This document shows, piece after piece, positions 1 to 8,461 of a stretch of DNA of 64,000 nucleotides. Each line of letters starts with the position of its first letter. Within the stretch, counting starts at the first letter, position 1. The DNA comes from Bradyrhizobium lablabi (GTDB lineage Bacteria > Pseudomonadota > Alphaproteobacteria > Rhizobiales > Xanthobacteraceae). The stretch spans positions 6,172,501-6,236,500 of the forward strand of contig NZ_LT670844.1 in the NCBI RefSeq assembly GCF_900141755.1. The letters run 5' to 3'. The notes below the pieces were generated by a model, which worked only from the letters and a program-made list of their open reading frames with translations, was not told the DNA's origin and did no database searches. A program made the translations under genes and the position numbers.

Positions 1-666
1 GATCGCATGCTCGAACTCGCGGCTGAAAGCGGCTGCACGATGCTCAGCATCGGATTCGAGTCGATCTCGCGTGAAACGCTGAAGAGCGTGCATAAATATG
101 TCAATCGACCCGAAAATTTCATGGCGCTGGTGGAGAAGGTCCATTCACATGGAATCATGGTGTTTGGCTTGTTCATGTTTGGATTTGACGGAGACAACAC
201 GTCGGTGTTCGACGAAACCATCAAATTCAACATCGCGGCAAAATACGATGCCTGCGCCTATTCGGTGCTGACGCCCTATCCGGGAACGCTCACCTGGTAT
301 GAAATGAAGAAGGTCGGCCGGATCGTTTCTTTCGATTGGACGATGTATGATCAGGGCCATGTCGTGTATCGCCCGGCCGGCATGTCGGCCGATGAGCTTC
401 GGATCGGTCAAGCCAGCGCCTACGAGGGATTTTACGCGAGGTCTTCGATCGCCGGCCGTTTCCCGCTGCACGGCAAGCGACATCGCGCGCAATGGCTGAT
501 CTACAATCTTTTCATGCGCAGAGCCTCGCAAACCGAAAACATCGATTCGATTGCGGCGCCGACAGCGGAGCCAAATGTTGCGCCGATGCCTCCGATCCTG
601 CCGGTGAAACGCGATTGGCGCGCGGCTGTGCTGGAGGCAGGCGGTGCCGGACCGCACCTGATGTGA
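1..666 (+). CDS. B12-binding-type radical SAM protein, C-terminal part
   Basis: The reading frame is open from the first base, so the gene starts outside the window and only about the last 221 residues are seen. The segment carries the second half of a radical SAM barrel: a GFES motif near residue 20, a FGLFMFGFDGD segment near residue 55, and an LTPYPGTLTWYEM segment near residue 90 that is typical of the B12-dependent subgroup (hopanoid- and bacteriochlorophyll-type enzymes). The CxxxCxxC cluster motif and any cobalamin domain would lie upstream. The tail after residue 130 is variable and substrate assignment is not possible. Family call is solid; function is unknown. Confidence 0.8.
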   Translation, partial: DRMLELAAESGCTMLSIGFESISRETLKSVHKYVNRPENFMALVEKVHSHGIMVFGLFMFGFDGDNTSVFDETIKFNIAAKYDACAYSVLTPYPGTLTWYEMKKVGRIVSFDWTMYDQGHVVYRPAGMSADELRIGQASAYEGFYARSSIAGRFPLHGKRHRAQWLIYNLFMRRASQTENIDSIAAPTAEPNVAPMPPILPVKRDWRAAVLEAGGAGPHLM

Positions 667-704
667 AGATCTCGTTCCGGGCGCGCGAACTGATGGGCCA
701 GGAC

Positions 705-818
705 TTACTCCGCGGCCACCGTGGTGCCCTGCTTGGCGTCGTCGCGGCCGAATCCCATCGCGACCAGGCCGAGCGCTAGCAGCAACGGGCCGCCGGTGCA
801 GCATGCCGCTATGGGGGC
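705..818 (-). other. possible C-terminal gene remnant
   Basis: Between the radical SAM gene and the next gene a 37-codon minus-strand frame runs between two stops. It has no start codon and reads as a hydrophobic helix (PLLLALGLVAMGF) followed by a charged tail. It may be the end of a lost membrane protein. The rest of this roughly 200-base gap shows nothing recognisable. Confidence 0.15.
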
Positions 819-871
819 CTATACGATTGATCGATATCTGAGCGGCGCCGGGACCACGCCGCCTTCTCCGT

Positions 872-2680
872 TCACCATCGCGCCATTGACATGAGATGGC
901 GGATTATTCCGGGAATGCCGGCATGGTGGTGGCGTCGAACATGGGCTCGCGCGGCCGGTGGCTGGTCGGAAGCGATCGGTTGACTGGAAGAACCGGTCGG
1001 TTGAGCTGACGATGCCGAGCGAGCGGGCCCGATCGCCTCGAACTGCGCCTTCTGTTCGTCATCCAGCTTGCCATAGAAATCGTCCAACGCCGCACGTACG
1101 ATCTTGACTGCCTGCAGCATGGTCTCGAGCCGGTTGGCGATCACCTCGAGCCGTGCCGGCGGCGTGATCGGTTCCGTGGTCGGGCAGGAAGCCTTGAGCA
1201 TATCCGCTGCCTTTGCGGTCGCATCCTTCAGCGCCGCGAGGCTGGTACGCTGCGTCTCGTTCAGATGAAGCCTCGCCTCGATCTGAGCCTCGGGCCATTG
1301 CGGTACGCTTGCTTGGGCGGATTGGCAGCTTTCAACCAGCGAACGGTTATTGTTTTTTTCGGCTCGGTTCTGGCGCTGATCCTGCGCGATCGCGTTCAGC
1401 CGGGCTCTCTGTTCGTCGTTAAGGAGGTCCCAGAATTTCTGCAGCGCCGGTTGAACCGTCTCGACCGCCGCTATCATCGCCTCGATGCGCTGTTGCATGG
1501 CCGCGAGCCGGCCGGGCGCCGTCAGCGCGATCTGGGTCGGACATGCGGCCTTGATCTGCTGCGCCGCCTTGATGGAGGCGTTGGCAAGCTCGTCCAGCGC
1601 CGCACGCTGGGCGTCGTTCGGCTGAACGGCCTGCTGGATCTGATCGATCGGCAAGCCGGCAATGTCGCGGCTGTCGTCACCGCACAATTCCGCTAACTGC
1701 CCGGACACCTCGGTCGAGGCCCTCGAGGCGCCGCCAGCGCGTCCAACCGTGACCCGAGAACCTCCACCGCTCGGTGGCAGATAGGCCAGGAAGTCGCCAT
1801 AGCCGTAGGGTGCGAACAAGCCGGCGTAGATGTCGTTGTAGCCGTAATCCCAGAACAGCGGATCGTAGTCGTAGCCCCCGATCGCATAGTCATAAATGTC
1901 GTAATAGGCGAACGGCCAGAATACCGGGCCGACCCAGCCAAATCCGCCATGACGGTGTCGCCACCATCCGTGTTCGTCGCCGCGGCGGCCATGCCATCCC
2001 GCGGTGGCTGCGGCTGCAACGATTTGAGCGCGGGCGTTTGGATTGAGCAGCGCGGCCCTGTTGTGCAATGCGCCGGCGACCGACGGCGAATTCAATACGT
2101 TCCGCACGGCGTTCGATCTTGCGGTCGCGGCCTGATTTTGATTGAGGGTTGCATTTCGACCCTGGCCGAGCGCGGCGGCTCGACTGCCGTTCAAAGTTGC
2201 CGCGTGATTTATGTTCAACGTTGCCGCGCGGCTGGCGGCCTGGTTCGGACCGCCGCGAACCGCGAACGAGCGCTGGCCGTGGAAACTGGGCCGTGCCGCG
2301 AAGTGCGATATTGCCGGTCCCCCACCAATATGCGCGCCGCCGACGTGAGGTGCAGCGACAATTCGTGCACCGCCGAAATGAGGCGCACCCCCGATATGTG
2401 CACCGCCGAAATGTGGTGCCGCGCCGCCGCCGAAATGAGGCGCGCCACCGCCGCCGAAATGGGCGCCACCGCCGCCACCGAAATGAGGCGCGCCACCGCC
2501 GCCGAAATGGGCGCCTCCGCCGCCACCGAAATGAGGCGCGCCACCGCCACCGAAATGGGCGCCGCCACCGCCGCCCATGGCGTGTGGTGCTCCGCCGCCG
2601 CCCCTTCCGGGAGCAGCGTAAGCAGCGCCTGCCAGAACGGCGGTAAGAACGATACAGGTGTAAATTTTGAAGTTTGACAT
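872..2680 (-). CDS. exported Gly/His-rich protein with two LTXXQ (Spy/CpxP-like) domains
   Basis: The 602-residue product begins with a clear signal peptide (cleavage expected after AAYA, residue 23). Residues 25-120 are a low-complexity tract of APHFGGGG-type repeats, and 120-230 are rich in Ala/Asn/Arg. A Tyr/Asp/Phe-rich linker (about 255-300) follows. Then come two homologous helical domains (about 330-435 and 450-560), each with a Cys near its start and a CPT motif about 45 residues later, and each ending in an LLNDEQRARL or LDDEQKAQF segment typical of the LTXXQ/Spy family of periplasmic chaperones. The Gly-rich N-terminus is known from such proteins in Bradyrhizobium. Periplasmic location is expected; a chaperone or metal/envelope-stress role is inference. 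Confidence 0.8.
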   Translation of the reverse strand: MSNFKIYTCIVLTAVLAGAAYAAPGRGGGGAPHAMGGGGGAHFGGGGAPHFGGGGGAHFGGGGAPHFGGGGGAHFGGGGAPHFGGGAAPHFGGAHIGGAPHFGGARIVAAPHVGGAHIGGGPAISHFAARPSFHGQRSFAVRGGPNQAASRAATLNINHAATLNGSRAAALGQGRNATLNQNQAATARSNAVRNVLNSPSVAGALHNRAALLNPNARAQIVAAAATAGWHGRRGDEHGWWRHRHGGFGWVGPVFWPFAYYDIYDYAIGGYDYDPLFWDYGYNDIYAGLFAPYGYGDFLAYLPPSGGGSRVTVGRAGGASRASTEVSGQLAELCGDDSRDIAGLPIDQIQQAVQPNDAQRAALDELANASIKAAQQIKAACPTQIALTAPGRLAAMQQRIEAMIAAVETVQPALQKFWDLLNDEQRARLNAIAQDQRQNRAEKNNNRSLVESCQSAQASVPQWPEAQIEARLHLNETQRTSLAALKDATAKAADMLKASCPTTEPITPPARLEVIANRLETMLQAVKIVRAALDDFYGKLDDEQKAQFEAIGPARSASSAQPTGSSSQPIASDQPPAARAHVRRHHHAGIPGIIRHLMSMARW

Positions 2681-2738
2681 GGCACCCTCGAGTGCCCCCG
2701 CGGGTCACGAATGAGCGCGGCTCAATCGGACCCGGATT

Positions 2739-2763
2739 AACTTGCGGGCGCCGCCAAAGTTCC
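2739..2763 (-). promoter_or_regulatory. candidate EcfG-type promoter
   Basis: On the minus strand GGAAC (2763-2759) is followed after 16 bases by AGTT (2742-2739), close to the general stress sigma factor consensus GGAAC-N16/17-CGTT. It sits about 60 bases upstream of the LTXXQ gene. One of four -10 bases deviates, so this is tentative. Confidence 0.3.
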
Positions 2764-2908
2764 AGCGGCAATGCTGAGGCGGGGATTTGCGCGGGCCCGA
2801 GTTCCAGAATCCGCTGTCGAACGCGTCTCGAAAATTTTCCAAAATCGTAATGTCGCTGTCTTGAAAACGGCTGTAAGAGTATTGCGGGCACGGGGGCTGG
2901 AGACAAAA

Positions 2909-3157
2909 ATGAAAGACCTGGTTCGCTACCGCGCAATGGAATCCTTGTGCCGTCAGAGCGCGGTGTTTCATCCCCTCGATAGCTGGCGACTGCTCGCCGA
3001 AGCCGAGATGTGGCACCACAAGGCGCTGGACCAAATGGCGTCCGACGCCTTGGTGTCCAGCATTCCGGAGCGCGACCGCACCCCGCCGACGCATCCCTTC
3101 GCTCGAACCGAATCCGTTTCCGTTGCGCGCGACCGGAACCGGTTGTCGGCCAGTTAA
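2909..3157 (+). CDS. small conserved-type hypothetical protein
   Basis: An 82-residue soluble protein starting at MKDLVRYRAMESLCRQ. A longer frame exists upstream, but this ATG gives a compact protein of a kind I recall in Bradyrhizobium genomes. It contains a helical segment SWRLLAEAEMWHHKALDQMA and a disordered C-terminal tail rich in Pro, Thr and Arg. No signal peptide or membrane helix is seen. It is divergent from the LTXXQ gene and convergent with the CoA-transferase gene. Function unknown. Confidence 0.55.
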   Translation: MKDLVRYRAMESLCRQSAVFHPLDSWRLLAEAEMWHHKALDQMASDALVSSIPERDRTPPTHPFARTESVSVARDRNRLSAS

Positions 3158-3184
3158 AACTTCAGAACGGAACGCAGCGCTCGC

Positions 3185-4375
3185 TCAAACGATCTTTCGC
3201 GCGCGAAAGTCGGCAATCGCCTTGTCGTCATAGCCGTATTCTTTCAGCACTTCCTCGGTGTGCTCGCCCTTTTCGGGCGTCGGATGCGCGATTCCGCTCG
3301 GGGTGCGGCTAAGCTTCACCGCCTGATTGACGACCTCGATCCCGCCAAGGGTTTTGTGGTGCACCGGCGCGGCCATGCCGAGATGTTTTACCTGTGGGTC
3401 GGCGAACACGTCATCCATCCGATTGATCGGGCCGCAGGGCACGCCGGCTTCGTTAAGCATCGCGATCAGTTCCGCGCTCGTGCGCTGCCTGGTGACCTCC
3501 GAGATCACCTTGTTGAGCGCGATCCGGTTTTTGGAGCGTGCCGCGTCGTCGGAAAACAGCGGGTCTTGGAGCAGGTGCTCCAGATCGAGCCTCTCGCAAA
3601 AGCGTCTGAAGATGTGCTTGCCCGACGCCGCGATATTGATGTGCCCGTTGCGTGTCGGAAACACGCCGGTTGGAATGCTGGTCGGATGGTCGTTGCCGGC
3701 CTGGCCCGGAACGTCCTTGGCGATCAGCCAGCGCGCCGCCTGGAAATCCAGCAGCGAGATTTGCGCGCCGAGCAGCGACGACTGCACCCACTGACCCTCG
3801 CCCGAAACCTCGCGCTCCAATAGCGCCACCAGGATTCCCATGGCGCAGAAGATGCCGGCGCCGAGATCGGCAACGGGAATGCCGACCCGCACCGGGCCCT
3901 GACCCGGCAGACCCGTGATCGACATCAATCCGCCCATGCCTTGCGCGATCTGATCGAAACCCGGACGTTCGCGATAGGGACCGTCCTCGCCGAAGCCGGA
4001 AATCGAACCATAGACGATGCGCTTGTTGATCGCGCGAATGGTCTCGTAATCGATCCCGAGGCGGAATTTGACGTCCGGCCGGTAGTTCTCGATCACGACA
4101 TCGGCCGTCTTGACCATTTGTTTGAAGATGTCGACGCCGTCCTTCTCTTTCAGATTGAGCGTCAGGCTTCGCTTGTTGCGGTGAAGGTTCTGGAAATCGG
4201 GCCCATGCCGCGGCCCGCCCATGTCGCTCTCGTCGAGCCCCTTGGGAAGCTCGATCTTGATGACGTCGGCGCCCCAGTCCGCGAGTTGCCGTGCGGCGGT
4301 CGGGCCCGCGCGCACCCGCGTCAGATCGAGCACCTTGAAACGGGCAAGCGCCTTCGAGGCCGGGGTAAAAGACAT
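3185..4375 (-). CDS. CaiB/BaiF family (class III) CoA-transferase
   Basis: The 396-residue product has the usual family length and order: an N-terminal Rossmann-like part with VLDLTR, GPTAARQLADWGADVIKIE, the RNKRSLTLNLK segment near residue 67, IENYRP near 96, and the GFGEDGPY segment near 128. The catalytic aspartate is expected at D170 in PVADLGAG. The enzyme would move CoA from an acyl-CoA donor to a carboxylic acid in the cytoplasm. It is the last gene of a minus-strand series behind three ABC importer genes, 53 bases after the ATPase gene, so its substrate is plausibly the imported compound. Substrate not determinable here. Confidence 0.9.
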   Translation of the reverse strand: MSFTPASKALARFKVLDLTRVRAGPTAARQLADWGADVIKIELPKGLDESDMGGPRHGPDFQNLHRNKRSLTLNLKEKDGVDIFKQMVKTADVVIENYRPDVKFRLGIDYETIRAINKRIVYGSISGFGEDGPYRERPGFDQIAQGMGGLMSITGLPGQGPVRVGIPVADLGAGIFCAMGILVALLEREVSGEGQWVQSSLLGAQISLLDFQAARWLIAKDVPGQAGNDHPTSIPTGVFPTRNGHINIAASGKHIFRRFCERLDLEHLLQDPLFSDDAARSKNRIALNKVISEVTRQRTSAELIAMLNEAGVPCGPINRMDDVFADPQVKHLGMAAPVHHKTLGGIEVVNQAVKLSRTPSGIAHPTPEKGEHTEEVLKEYGYDDKAIADFRARKIV

Positions 4376-4428
4376 GCAATTGGCTCCAGTTCTTCTTATT
4401 CGGATTTGAATTCAGGTTTGAGCATGCG

Positions 4429-5499
4429 TCAACCGATCAACGCCATCTGCCGCGGCTCGAACTCGAGCCAGGCGGCCGCGCCGACCGGAAAATCTTCCGT
4501 GGGCGGGGCCGTGACGCGCAGCGTCATCGCCCCGTCACGCGGCCGTACCACGTAATCCCAGTGCTCGCCAAGAAACGCCCGCTCGAGCACGATCACGCCG
4601 ACCGGGATGTTGCCGTTGCGCGCGGCGGGGGCCGCTTCCGAAAGCCGCATGCTGTGCGGCCGCACCGAGAACACGGTCTTTCCCTGCGAAGGCACATCGC
4701 GTTCAAATCCGGCGCGCGGCAGCGCAAAGCCGTCGAACGAAATCTCATTGCCGTCGCTTAAGCCTTCGAGGAAATTGGTGCGGCCGATGAAGCCCGCCAC
4801 AAAGCGCGTCTTCGGCTGGTTATAGAGCGCGCGCGGCTGGTCGACCTGCTCGATGCGGCCCTGGTTCATGACGGCGATCCGGTCCGAGGTCACCATGGCT
4901 TCGGCCTGGTCGTGGGTGACGTAGACGGTGGTGACATGAAATTCGTCATGCAGGCGGCGGATTTCGAATCGCATCTCCTCGCGCAAGGTCGCGTCCAGGT
5001 TGGACAAGGGCTCATCCAGCAGCAGGACTTTTGGCCGGATCACGATCGCGCGCGCCAGCGCCACCCGCTGCTGCTGCCCGCCGCTGAGCTCGGCGGGATA
5101 GCGGTCGGCGAGGTGGTTCATGTGCACGACTTCCAGCATCTCGCCGACCCGTCGTTTGACCTCGGTCTTCGCGATCTTCCGCAGCTCCAATCCGAACGCG
5201 ACGTTTTGCTCCACCGTCATGTTCGGCCAGATCGCGTAGCTCTGGAAGATCATCGACATCTGCCGTCGGTCGGGCGGAACCGAGCCTGCGGGCGAGGAGA
5301 GGATCTGGTCTTCCATCTCGATGGTGCCGAGCGTCGGGTCGACAAAGCCCGCGATCATCCGCAAAGTCGTGGTCTTGCCGCAGCCGGAAGGGCCCAGCAA
5401 TGAGACGAATTCCCCGGACTGCAATTCGAGGCCGATATTGTCGACCGCGAGATAATCGCCAAAGCGCTTGCTGACGCCGGAAAGTTTGAGTCTGCTCAA
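4429..5499 (-). CDS. ABC transporter ATP-binding protein (iron(III)/polyamine type)
   Basis: The 356-residue ATPase shows Walker A GPSGCGKTT near residue 36, the signature LSGGQQQR near 139, Walker B VLLLDEPLSNLD just after it, and the switch histidine in VTHDQ. The C-terminal third is a TOBE-like regulatory domain. It begins one base after the stop of the permease gene, so the two are translationally coupled. It would energise import through the two-domain permease upstream. The subfamily (PotA/FbpC-like) is clear but does not identify the substrate. Confidence 0.93.
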   Translation of the reverse strand: MSRLKLSGVSKRFGDYLAVDNIGLELQSGEFVSLLGPSGCGKTTTLRMIAGFVDPTLGTIEMEDQILSSPAGSVPPDRRQMSMIFQSYAIWPNMTVEQNVAFGLELRKIAKTEVKRRVGEMLEVVHMNHLADRYPAELSGGQQQRVALARAIVIRPKVLLLDEPLSNLDATLREEMRFEIRRLHDEFHVTTVYVTHDQAEAMVTSDRIAVMNQGRIEQVDQPRALYNQPKTRFVAGFIGRTNFLEGLSDGNEISFDGFALPRAGFERDVPSQGKTVFSVRPHSMRLSEAAPAARNGNIPVGVIVLERAFLGEHWDYVVRPRDGAMTLRVTAPPTEDFPVGAAAWLEFEPRQMALIG

Positions 5500-7233
5500 C
5501 TAATTTCTCCGCAGCATGAAATCGCGCCCGATCATTTTCGAGCCGATGCCGGCGATGGCGACGGTCGCGATCAACAGGATGACGCCGAGCGCCGACAGCA
5601 CCTCGAAATTGCCTTCTTCCGACAGATCGAACAGCATCACCGAGATCACCCGCGTGTTCGGTCCGACCAGGAAGATCGCCGAGGAAAGCTCGCGCGTCGC
5701 CGGGATGAAGACGAGGATCCAGGCGCCGGCGAGACTTTTCTTGAGCAGGGGGATGAGCACCTTGCGGATGGCCAAAAGGCGGCTGCCGCCGAGAATCCGG
5801 ACCGCTTCTTCCATTTCCGGGTTGATGCTGCGCAGGCCCGCGGCGTTCGATGTGTAGGCAATGGGTAGAAAGCGGGTGGTGAAGCCGAGGATCAGGATGG
5901 TCGCGGTGCCGTAGAGCGCGAGCGGCGGCGGCGCGTAGGCGGCATAGAAGCCGATCGCCAGCACAATGCCGGGCACCACGAACGGCGCCACGCAGAGGAA
6001 TGCCAGCACATTGCTCCACGGAACGAGCTTGCGGCTGACCACATAGGCGATGGCGAGCGACAGGCTGATCGCGGCGAAAGCGGTCACGGCGGAATAAACA
6101 AAAGTGTTGAGGATGGTCTGCTTCGCCTGGGTCTGCTCGACCAGAAGATAATAGAAATTGTGAAACGTCAGATTGTCGAGGCTGAAACCGCGGCCCCAGG
6201 CTTTTGCAAAGGCGGCCTGAATTAGAACCAGCATCGGAAGAAACACCGAAAGCGCGCAGACCAGCAGCGCATAGCCGAGCATCACCCAGCGCCACGGCCC
6301 AAGCGCGATCATCCGCCGCTCGCCACCCTTGCCGGTGACGGAGGTGTAGCCGCGCCGGCCCAATATCCTGCGCTGCAGCCAGAACATCAGCACGGTGATC
6401 GCAAGCAGCGGCATCGAATAGGCGGCCGCCTCCTCGACCCGGACCGGATATTCGAAAAATTGCCAAAGCTGCGTCGATACCACATTGAAACGGGCAGGCA
6501 GTGCGATCAGCGCCGGCGCGCCGAACAGGGCAATGGCTTCGAGAAAGCTGATGATGATGCCGCCGATGATCGCAGGCGTCACCAACGGCAAGGTGATGCG
6601 CAAGGTCGTCCGCAGCGTGCGGGCGCCGAGGATGTTGGCGGCGTCTTCCATTTCGGACGACACCAGATCGAGCGCGGAGCTTGTGAACACAAAGGTGTAT
6701 GGAAACGACGTCACCGCGACGACCAGGATCAACCCGGTCATCGAATAGATATTGAAGATGCCGTGGCCGGCGCCGGTTGCCGCCATCCAGATCTTGTTGA
6801 GCCATCCGGAATTCGGGCCGGCCAAAAGGATCCAGCCGATGGCGCCGAGATAGGGCGGCGTCACGAAGGCCGCGAACACCATCAGGCGGACGAACGCCTT
6901 GGCCGGCATGTCGGTGCGCGAGATCGCCCACGCGATCGGCACTCCGAAGCAGGTCGCGAGCAGCGCAACGCCGACGCCGAGCGTTAGCGAGTTTGCAAGC
7001 GACTGCAGATGCCGGATGTTGCCATAAGCGGTCCGGTAATTGGCCAACGTGAAGCGTCCGGTGTCGGTTTCCTGCAGGCTGGAGATGATCAGCCGCAACA
7101 CCGGGTTGAGGATCAGGAACGCGAGCAGCGCGATCAGCGCGAGCCACAACAGCAGGCTCGCGTCGAGCCGCTTCAATCGCGAAGACAGGCCGGAAAAGCG
7201 GAGGACGCGGTCGTCGAGCGTGTTGTCGGTCAC
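5500..7233 (-). CDS. ABC transporter permease, fused two-domain type
   Basis: The product of about 577 residues has roughly twelve membrane helices arranged as two homologous permease units. Each carries an EAA loop (EDAANILGARTLRTTLRI in the first half; EEAVRILGGSRLLAIRKV in the second). This is the FbpB-like single-chain architecture of iron(III)-family importers. I chose the GTG at 7233 (reading VTDNTLDDRVL) because it lies 23 bases after the binding-protein stop. An ATG at 7281 in the same frame would overlap that gene and add an Arg/Gly-rich leader. It is in the operon with the binding protein, the ATPase and a CoA-transferase. Confidence 0.9.
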   Translation of the reverse strand: MTDNTLDDRVLRFSGLSSRLKRLDASLLLWLALIALLAFLILNPVLRLIISSLQETDTGRFTLANYRTAYGNIRHLQSLANSLTLGVGVALLATCFGVPIAWAISRTDMPAKAFVRLMVFAAFVTPPYLGAIGWILLAGPNSGWLNKIWMAATGAGHGIFNIYSMTGLILVVAVTSFPYTFVFTSSALDLVSSEMEDAANILGARTLRTTLRITLPLVTPAIIGGIIISFLEAIALFGAPALIALPARFNVVSTQLWQFFEYPVRVEEAAAYSMPLLAITVLMFWLQRRILGRRGYTSVTGKGGERRMIALGPWRWVMLGYALLVCALSVFLPMLVLIQAAFAKAWGRGFSLDNLTFHNFYYLLVEQTQAKQTILNTFVYSAVTAFAAISLSLAIAYVVSRKLVPWSNVLAFLCVAPFVVPGIVLAIGFYAAYAPPPLALYGTATILILGFTTRFLPIAYTSNAAGLRSINPEMEEAVRILGGSRLLAIRKVLIPLLKKSLAGAWILVFIPATRELSSAIFLVGPNTRVISVMLFDLSEEGNFEVLSALGVILLIATVAIAGIGSKMIGRDFMLRRN

Positions 7234-7256
7234 TTTGTGTTTGCCCCGTCCGCGAC

Positions 7257-8321
7257 CTATACGCCGAACGTCTCGCGCCACTGTTTGATGACTTCCGGCA
7301 CGCCCTTGGTGATTTCGTCAACCGTCGGCCGGATGATCTTCAAATCCTTGGCCGACTTGGCCCCCGCGGAGGCCGCCACTTCCGGTCGGATCGATTCGTT
7401 GAAATGTTCCACCCAGATCCGGGAGGCCTCCTCGCTCATCAGGAATTCCATGAACAGGCGCGCGGCGTTCGGATGCTTGCTGCCTTTCATGATGCTGGAA
7501 GGTGCGATGATCAGGACGGTGCCATCAGTCGGATAGACCATCGCAAGCGGGTTGCCCTTCTTCAAGCTGTCGAGCAGTGCGCCGACCGGCCCGGATCCAG
7601 CGATCGCGCTTTCGCCCGCGTTCAGCATCGTGACGGTGTCGACGATCGAACGTCCTATGCGCGGATTGTTCTTTGCCAGCTTTTCGAAGAAATCCCAGCC
7701 ATATTGATTGCGCATCGTCAGCGCCCAGGTGCCGACATAGCCGCTGAAGCCGGGGTGGCCGAGTGCGATGTTGTCCTTCCATTTGGGATCGAGCAGGTCA
7801 GGCCAGTTCTTCGGTGCGTCGGCTTCTTTCACCTTCGCAGTATTATAGCCGATGCCGATCATGCCCGCCGAGGTGACGTGGTAAGTGCCGTCCGGGTCGT
7901 AGCCTTTGTAGATATCGAGCACCTTGGAGGCATTGTCGGGAACGTACTTCTCGAAAACGCCCTTGGCTTTCAGTTCGACGGAGTGGCCGATATCGGTCGA
8001 ACTGAAGACGTCGCATTGAACGGCGCTGGCCTTGAGTTCCTGGGTGATGCGCTGATAGGCGACCTGGGCGGTGGTGCGCAGCACATTGACCTTGAGGCCG
8101 GGATAGAGCGTCTCAAAGCTGCGGCCGAGCGCCTGGGCGGTGATATCGTCGGAGTGGGCGGTGTACCAGGTCAGTTCACCCTCTTGCTTGGCCGCCTCGT
8201 AGAGTTCCTTCTCGTGCGGCGTCATCGCCTCCGCGGCTTGTCCTAAGACTCTGGAGCCTGAGCCGAGCACAAGAAACGCCGAACTGCCGAGAATGAAATT
8301 GCGCCTCCGAATAGGGGACAT
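7257..8321 (-). CDS. ABC transporter substrate-binding protein (iron(III)-type family)
   Basis: The 354-residue product starts at MSPIRRRNFILGSS, preceded by GAGG nine bases upstream; an upstream ATG at 8390 lacks this. The leader has an Arg-Arg-Arg motif before a hydrophobic core ending in VLGQA, consistent with Tat or Sec export. The mature part is a type 2 periplasmic binding fold of the AfuA/FbpA-like group (ELTWYTAHSDD near the N-terminus, GYNTAKVKEADAPKNWPDLLDPKW in the middle). It is first in the importer operon. Many members of this group bind organic anions or phosphonates, not iron, and the CoA-transferase neighbour favours a carboxylate. Confidence 0.88.
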   Translation of the reverse strand: MSPIRRRNFILGSSAFLVLGSGSRVLGQAAEAMTPHEKELYEAAKQEGELTWYTAHSDDITAQALGRSFETLYPGLKVNVLRTTAQVAYQRITQELKASAVQCDVFSSTDIGHSVELKAKGVFEKYVPDNASKVLDIYKGYDPDGTYHVTSAGMIGIGYNTAKVKEADAPKNWPDLLDPKWKDNIALGHPGFSGYVGTWALTMRNQYGWDFFEKLAKNNPRIGRSIVDTVTMLNAGESAIAGSGPVGALLDSLKKGNPLAMVYPTDGTVLIIAPSSIMKGSKHPNAARLFMEFLMSEEASRIWVEHFNESIRPEVAASAGAKSAKDLKIIRPTVDEITKGVPEVIKQWRETFGV

Positions 8322-8461
8322 TGCCGTTTCCTCACCCAAAATCTTGTTGGTTGTTGCGGTGAGTATGCTGACATTTCGCCCGCGCTTCAATTCATTCCGC
8401 CGCCAAAGGTCTTACACTTTGGCAGGGCTCAGTTGCGTTGCACCAAATGAGGTGCCCCGCA

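Noticed and set aside
145..804. A 219-codon minus-strand frame opposite the radical SAM gene.
   Set aside because: Arg-rich shadow composition and no motif; the plus strand has a recognisable radical SAM domain.
2449..2580. Short tandem repeats that look like a satellite or CRISPR-like array.
   Set aside because: They are codons of the Gly/His-rich repeat in the LTXXQ protein and have no spacers.
5012..7321. A 769-codon minus-strand frame across the ABC permease and ATPase genes.
   Set aside because: It is a different frame of the same strand with shadow composition; the permease and ATPase frames have full domain motifs.
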